Part shown: positions 60,931 through 64,000 of the stretch, one piece after another | Layout of the letters: each line of letters opens with the position of its first letter | Position numbering within the stretch: the stretch's first letter is position 1 | Assembly (NCBI RefSeq): GCF_008973715.1 | Contig: NZ_WBOL01000005.1 | Span: forward strand, 140,991-204,990 | Length of the DNA stretch: 64,000 bases | Reading direction: 5' to 3' | Origin: Nitrincola schmidtii | GTDB taxonomy: Bacteria; Pseudomonadota; Gammaproteobacteria; Pseudomonadales; Balneatricaceae | Program-made: the position numbers and the translations under genes | Notes under the pieces: generated by a model | Told to the model about the DNA's origin: nothing | Seen by the model: only the letters and a program-made list of their open reading frames with translations | Databases searched by the model: none

Positions 60931-60971
60931 TCGTTCAGATACTGCAACAGTAAGCTGCAGTATCTGAACGA
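60931..60971. terminator. strong hairpin between Tim44-like gene and yaaA
   Basis: Perfect 16-bp arms TCGTTCAGATACTGCA (60931-60946) and its complement (60956-60971) with a 9-base loop. There is no clear T-run, but it sits between two convergent 3' ends, so it probably serves both as a terminator or mRNA end. Confidence 0.65.
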
Positions 60972-60993
60972 ATTTGCCTAACCTCGATACGTT

Positions 60994-61773
60994 TTACTCT
61001 TCTGCATGATCTCTTAAAAAAACGGGAGCCTCAGGTTTGGAAAGCTCTGGACTGTAATAGTATCCTTCCAAGTCAAAACCTAATAAACCCTCAGCGCTGT
61101 CAATGCGATTTTGAATCAGATAGCGAGTCATCAATCCACGCGCTTTTTTAGCGTAGAAGCTAATGATTTTGTACTGGCCATTTTTCCAATCTTTAAAGAC
61201 AGGTGATATCAGCTTAGCGGACAGTTTTTTTGCGTTAATCGCACCAAAATACTCATTAGATGCCAAGTTGATCACTAGAGCATTGTCAGGCTGTGCTGCA
61301 TCTTGGTTCAATCGTTCTGTCAGTTGGTCACCCCAATACTTGTACAGCGTATTGCCGGCGGAAGTATCTAGTTTGGTACCCATTTCTAGTCGATAGGGCT
61401 GCATCAGATCTAACGGCTTCAGCACACCATATAAACCAGATAAGATGCGTAGATGTTGTTGCGCATAGTCGAAGTCATCCTCCGATAAGCTATCCGCATC
61501 CAAACCGGTATAGACATCACCGCGGAAGGCTAATAAGGCTTGCCGTGCATTGTCTGGAGTATGTTCAGTAGACCAGGATTGATAGCGAGCAACATTTAAA
61601 CTCGCCAGCTTGTCGCTGAGCTTCATCAACTTAGCGACATCCTGCACGGCGAAATCGCGTAACTGATCAATCAGCTTAGCCGCTTCCTGAGTAAACTCAG
61701 GAAGCGAATGCTTTTGTGTAACCGGTGTAGATTCAAAATCCAGTGTTTTCGCAGGTGATATAAGAATCAGCAT
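60994..61773 (-). CDS. yaaA: Peroxide stress protein YaaA
   Basis: YaaA lowers free iron and DNA damage during peroxide stress; it also binds DNA. The 259-residue protein has [15 protein letters not shown] at the start, [29 protein letters not shown] and [10 protein letters not shown], all typical (E. coli 258). It is followed upstream by a DUF2789 gene on the same strand. No OxyR site was identified. Confidence 0.95.
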   Translation of the reverse strand: MLILISPAKTLDFESTPVTQKHSLPEFTQEAAKLIDQLRDFAVQDVAKLMKLSDKLASLNVARYQSWSTEHTPDNARQALLAFRGDVYTGLDADSLSEDDFDYAQQHLRILSGLYGVLKPLDLMQPYRLEMGTKLDTSAGNTLYKYWGDQLTERLNQDAAQPDNALVINLASNEYFGAINAKKLSAKLISPVFKDWKNGQYKIISFYAKKARGLMTRYLIQNRIDSAEGLLGFDLEGYYYSPELSKPEAPVFLRDHAEE

Positions 61774-61812
61774 TGTAAGAAAAAGTGTCCTTAAAATAAT
61801 GTAAAGAAGAGA

Positions 61813-62046
61813 TTAGCCTCTCAATCGAGTGTTCAGTTCGTCGACGACCTCCGCCCAATCAGAGTCAGATTGAATCGCTTCTTTTAGAAAGCCGGCCTGA
61901 GAATCTGTCCAGAAAGTCGCTTCTTCAAGTTTGACGTTATCTGAAAACAGCTTATGAGTATTAATAAACTGGTCAATTTGTGCATCGCTTGATGGCAGGC
62001 CAAGCTGCTCAAATAAGGTATTCATTGTATGTAAAGACGTATCCAT
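61813..62046 (-). CDS. DUF2789-family small protein
   Basis: The 77-residue protein matches the DUF2789 pattern: MDTSLHTMNTLFEQLGLPSS at the start, FINTH, ATFWTDSQAGFLKEAI and DSDWAEVVDELNTRLR. The family is of unknown function. ATG 62046 with GGAGG 5 bases upstream is the start; a TTG at 62058 lies before the ribosome site. It lies 39 bases before yaaA and may be co-transcribed. Confidence 0.88.
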   Translation of the reverse strand: MDTSLHTMNTLFEQLGLPSSDAQIDQFINTHKLFSDNVKLEEATFWTDSQAGFLKEAIQSDSDWAEVVDELNTRLRG

Positions 62047-62112
62047 AATCACCTCCAAGGGCGTATATCAACTTAAATTCAGTGTAAGTCTTGGTCACTT
62101 GCATAACTTTGT

Positions 62113-62135
62113 CAAAGTCTTTGGCAAAGTCTTGG
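62113..62135 (+). repeat. short direct repeat before trpS
   Basis: CAAAGTCTTTGG (62113-62124) and CAAAGTCTTGG (62125-62135) lie head to tail, with a third GTCTTGG at 62088-62094. They stand 67 bases before trpS. A regulatory role is possible but unproven. Confidence 0.55.
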
Positions 62136-62201
62136 TTAAACCAACCTTACCTTTGGTGTATCCTTAGTCATCTTTTTCAGAACAAGTGTGACAGGTCAGG
62201 A

Positions 62202-63482
62202 ATGAGCAAAAAAACCATACTTACGGGTATTACTACAACAGGTATACCACACATTGGAAACTATTTAGGTGCGATAAAGCCCGCAATTGAAGCCAGTGAA
62301 AATCCAGCGTTGAATAGTTACTTCTTTTTGGCCGATTATCATGCCCTAATCAAGTGTCACGACCCTGATCGCGTAGCCGAGTCAACACGTGCTATTGCTG
62401 CCACCTGGCTGGCGTTGGGTTTGGATACTGATAAAGCAACCTTCTATCGCCAGACTGATATACCTGAAATTCCTGAGCTGACTTGGATTTTGACCTGTCA
62501 AACGTCAAAAGGTTTGATGAATCGTGCCCATGCCTACAAAGCGTCGGTAGATGCCAATCGTGAAGCAGGGCGGGAAGATCTCGATGATGGCATTACCATG
62601 GGGTTATTTAGTTACCCTATTTTGATGGCTGCCGATATTTTGATGTTCAATGCCGACATCATTCCGGTGGGTAAGGACCAAGTTCAGCATATTGAAATGG
62701 CCAGAGATATTGCAGGGCGCTTTAACCATCAGTTTGAACCTTTGCTGACACTTCCAGAAGCACAGGTGGATGAAGAAACCCAGCTGATTCCTGGATTGGA
62801 TGGCCGTAAAATGTCGAAAAGCTATGACAACACCATCCCATTATTTGTTGAACCTGACGAGTTGTATCGTTTGATCAAATTGATCAAAACGGATTCTAAA
62901 GGTCCAGGCGAACCCAAAGATGTGGATAACAGTACTCTATTCCAACTGTATCGCTGTTTTGCTTCACCATCTGAAACAGTGCAGATGCGTCAAGCCTTTG
63001 CTGATGGTATTGCGTGGGGTGATGCGAAAAAGACGCTCTTCGAATACTTGGATGCCAAGCTAACAGAGCCTCGTCAACGCTATAAAGAGTTGATGAACGA
63101 TTTAGGCCATGTTGAAGAGGTGTTATTGAAAGGGGCAGAAAAAGCCCGTCATGTTGCCGGTGAGAATCTCAGCAAAATCCGTATTGCTAGCGGTATTAGG
63201 CCGCTGACCTATGTGGCATCAAACACTAAAGAACAGACTGAGAAGAAAGAGAAAACGGCAGAAGAACTTGAGCGCATCGAAGCGGGTCGCCAACGGGCTA
63301 TTTTACTGCAGTTAAAACCTTTACTTGATCAAGTCGCACAAGCAGATGACAAACAGGGCGCTGCGAAAGCTTTGGTTGCTCAGAAGCAGGCTGAAGTAGA
63401 GCAACTAAAGAAAAAAGCGCGTCAAAAAGCGCAAAATGAGTTGGAGCTATTGCAAAACGAATTGGCTGAGTGGTTACGTTGA
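62202..63482 (+). CDS. trpS: Tryptophanyl-tRNA synthetase
   Basis: TrpS charges tRNA(Trp). The protein has 426 residues, longer than E. coli TrpS (334). The class I motifs are HIGN ([11 protein letters not shown]) and KMSKS ([13 protein letters not shown]). After residue about 330 a charged, helical C-terminal extension follows ([36 protein letters not shown]), as in the longer TrpS of other Pseudomonadales-type bacteria. ATG 62202 is chosen over an upstream in-frame start at 62091. It overlaps the Sel1 gene by one base. Confidence 0.95.
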   Translation: MSKKTILTGITTTGIPHIGNYLGAIKPAIEASENPALNSYFFLADYHALIKCHDPDRVAESTRAIAATWLALGLDTDKATFYRQTDIPEIPELTWILTCQTSKGLMNRAHAYKASVDANREAGREDLDDGITMGLFSYPILMAADILMFNADIIPVGKDQVQHIEMARDIAGRFNHQFEPLLTLPEAQVDEETQLIPGLDGRKMSKSYDNTIPLFVEPDELYRLIKLIKTDSKGPGEPKDVDNSTLFQLYRCFASPSETVQMRQAFADGIAWGDAKKTLFEYLDAKLTEPRQRYKELMNDLGHVEEVLLKGAEKARHVAGENLSKIRIASGIRPLTYVASNTKEQTEKKEKTAEELERIEAGRQRAILLQLKPLLDQVAQADDKQGAAKALVAQKQAEVEQLKKKARQKAQNELELLQNELAEWLR

Positions 63483-63877
63483 TGCGAACCCTTGGACGCT
63501 TATTGGCCCCGTTGGTTTTTTGGATTGCCTATGGTTTGTTTCGTTCGCCTTTTGCCAAAGGTAGTAAAGCGCGTCACGATTATGTCATGAAGCTGTTTCG
63601 TTACGCTGCAGATCATCGCAGTCGTCGAGCACTGTCGGTGTATGGACACTTGCTGCATTTCCGCGGTGATGGTGTTCAGAACCGTATTCAAGGCGCTATC
63701 TATCTTCAACAGGCCGCAGACATGGGAGACATGAAGTCTCAATATCAGATGGGAAAAGTGTTCGAGCAAGGCTTTGAAGGTTATTTTCAAGTCGATGAGG
63801 TTAAAGCACGACATTACTACTCTCTAGCTGCACGTCAGGGGCATCCCTTGGCCCTGACGAAGCTAGAAGAGGGGTAA
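63482..63877 (+). CDS. Sel1-repeat protein, possibly cut by an IS element
   Basis: The 131-residue protein has a hydrophobic N-terminus (about residues 9-23, possible membrane anchor) and Sel1-type repeats (ALSVYGHLLHFRGDG, GAIYLQQAADMGDMKSQYQMGKVFEQG, ARHYYSLAARQGHPLALTKLEEG). Its ATG overlaps the trpS stop (TGATG), so it is probably coupled to trpS. The stop codon TAA at 63875-63877 is part of the GTAAGTGCC sequence that looks like an IS66 end, so the C-terminus may be lost. Confidence 0.8.
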   Translation: MRTLGRLLAPLVFWIAYGLFRSPFAKGSKARHDYVMKLFRYAADHRSRRALSVYGHLLHFRGDGVQNRIQGAIYLQQAADMGDMKSQYQMGKVFEQGFEGYFQVDEVKARHYYSLAARQGHPLALTKLEEG

Positions 63878-64000
63878 GTGCCAATAAATCAGCACTCTAC
63901 CCCTAGCTGTACTGAGTCACTTTTTTCGAAGTCTTCTCTAGCGGTGCATTCCATGGCAAGAGTTGTTCAAGTTTCTCTAGCGTATCGGCTTCTGCGATGT
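63874..64000 (-). mobile_element. possible IS66-family insertion sequence, one end
   Basis: The sequence from 63874 starts with GTAAGTGCC, like the GTAAG-type terminal inverted repeats of IS66 elements, and goes straight into the 3' end of a transposase-like frame. The other end, the accessory tnpA/tnpB genes and the 8-bp target duplication lie beyond the window. Confidence 0.55.
63903..64000 (-). CDS. 3' end of an IS66-type transposase (TnpC)
   Basis: The last 32 codons of a minus-strand frame read into a TAG stop at 63903-63905. The end, ADTLEKLEQLLPWNAP, resembles the C-terminus of IS66 transposases (pattern LPxAxTxEDxExLLPWN). The frame is open to the window edge. Identification rests on this short match and on the GTAAG end nearby. 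Confidence 0.6.
   Translation of the reverse strand, partial: IAEADTLEKLEQLLPWNAPLEKTSKKVTQYS

Overview
The window is a gene-dense stretch of a gammaproteobacterial chromosome with moderate G+C. Gene order matches the Pseudomonas/Oceanospirillales type: gatCAB opposite mreBCD-maf-rng-yhdP, then kdsD-kdsC-lptCAB-rpoN-hpf-ptsN-rapZ-npr opposite mlaFEDCB-ibaG-murA-hisGD-degS-ybgI. Short-form HisG, one-PDZ DegS/AlgW, class I fumarase, L-lactate permease and a PhaB-type reductase suit a marine or brackish aerobe (Nitrincola/Marinobacterium-like). That placement is inference; the species cannot be read from the sequence. No tRNA, rRNA, CRISPR array or prophage was seen.

Layout: 1-2.2 kb gatCAB (minus; gatB runs off the left edge). 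2.3-10.5 kb mreBCD, maf, rng, yhdP (plus). 10.5-17.8 kb darP, npr, rapZ, ptsN, hpf, rpoN, lptB, lptA, lptC, kdsC, kdsD (minus): KDO and LPS transport plus the nitrogen-PTS. 18.0-24.6 kb mla phospholipid transport, ibaG, murA, hisG, hisD (plus). 24.7-28.0 kb degS, ybgI, zapG, PduO-type adenosyltransferase. 28.0-33.6 kb a vitamin B12 island: btuB under a cobalamin riboswitch on the minus strand, and btuFCD plus a degenerate PduO-like gene on the plus strand. 33.6-39.6 kb ppk2, panE, yajQ, an SDR, fxsA, groESL. 39.7-44.6 kb a coiled-coil membrane protein, trhP, a UbiA-family prenyltransferase, fumarase. 44.6-50.7 kb galU, yacG, coaE, a MATE pump, lactate permease with a likely GntR operator, phaB. 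50.8-63.9 kb mostly single genes (DUF349, EF-hand-like protein, YchJ, sbcB, secreted protein, M16 protease, Tim44-like protein, yaaA, DUF2789, trpS, Sel1 protein). The right edge holds the 3' end of what looks like an IS66-family transposase.

Most of the content is conserved envelope, stress and housekeeping biology. The points most worth a second look are: (i) the 179-residue PduO-like protein after btuD, which keeps the adenosyltransferase core but lacks the ATP loop and the CRRAER active-site residues; (ii) mreC, which seems to start at a rare ATT codon overlapping the stop of a 23-codon leader ORF; (iii) a 102-bp nested palindromic element between btuB and the adenosyltransferase gene; (iv) a 33-bp perfect palindrome of TTGGT-N-ACCAA type before lactate permease; (v) an IS66-like end that supplies the stop codon of the Sel1-repeat gene.
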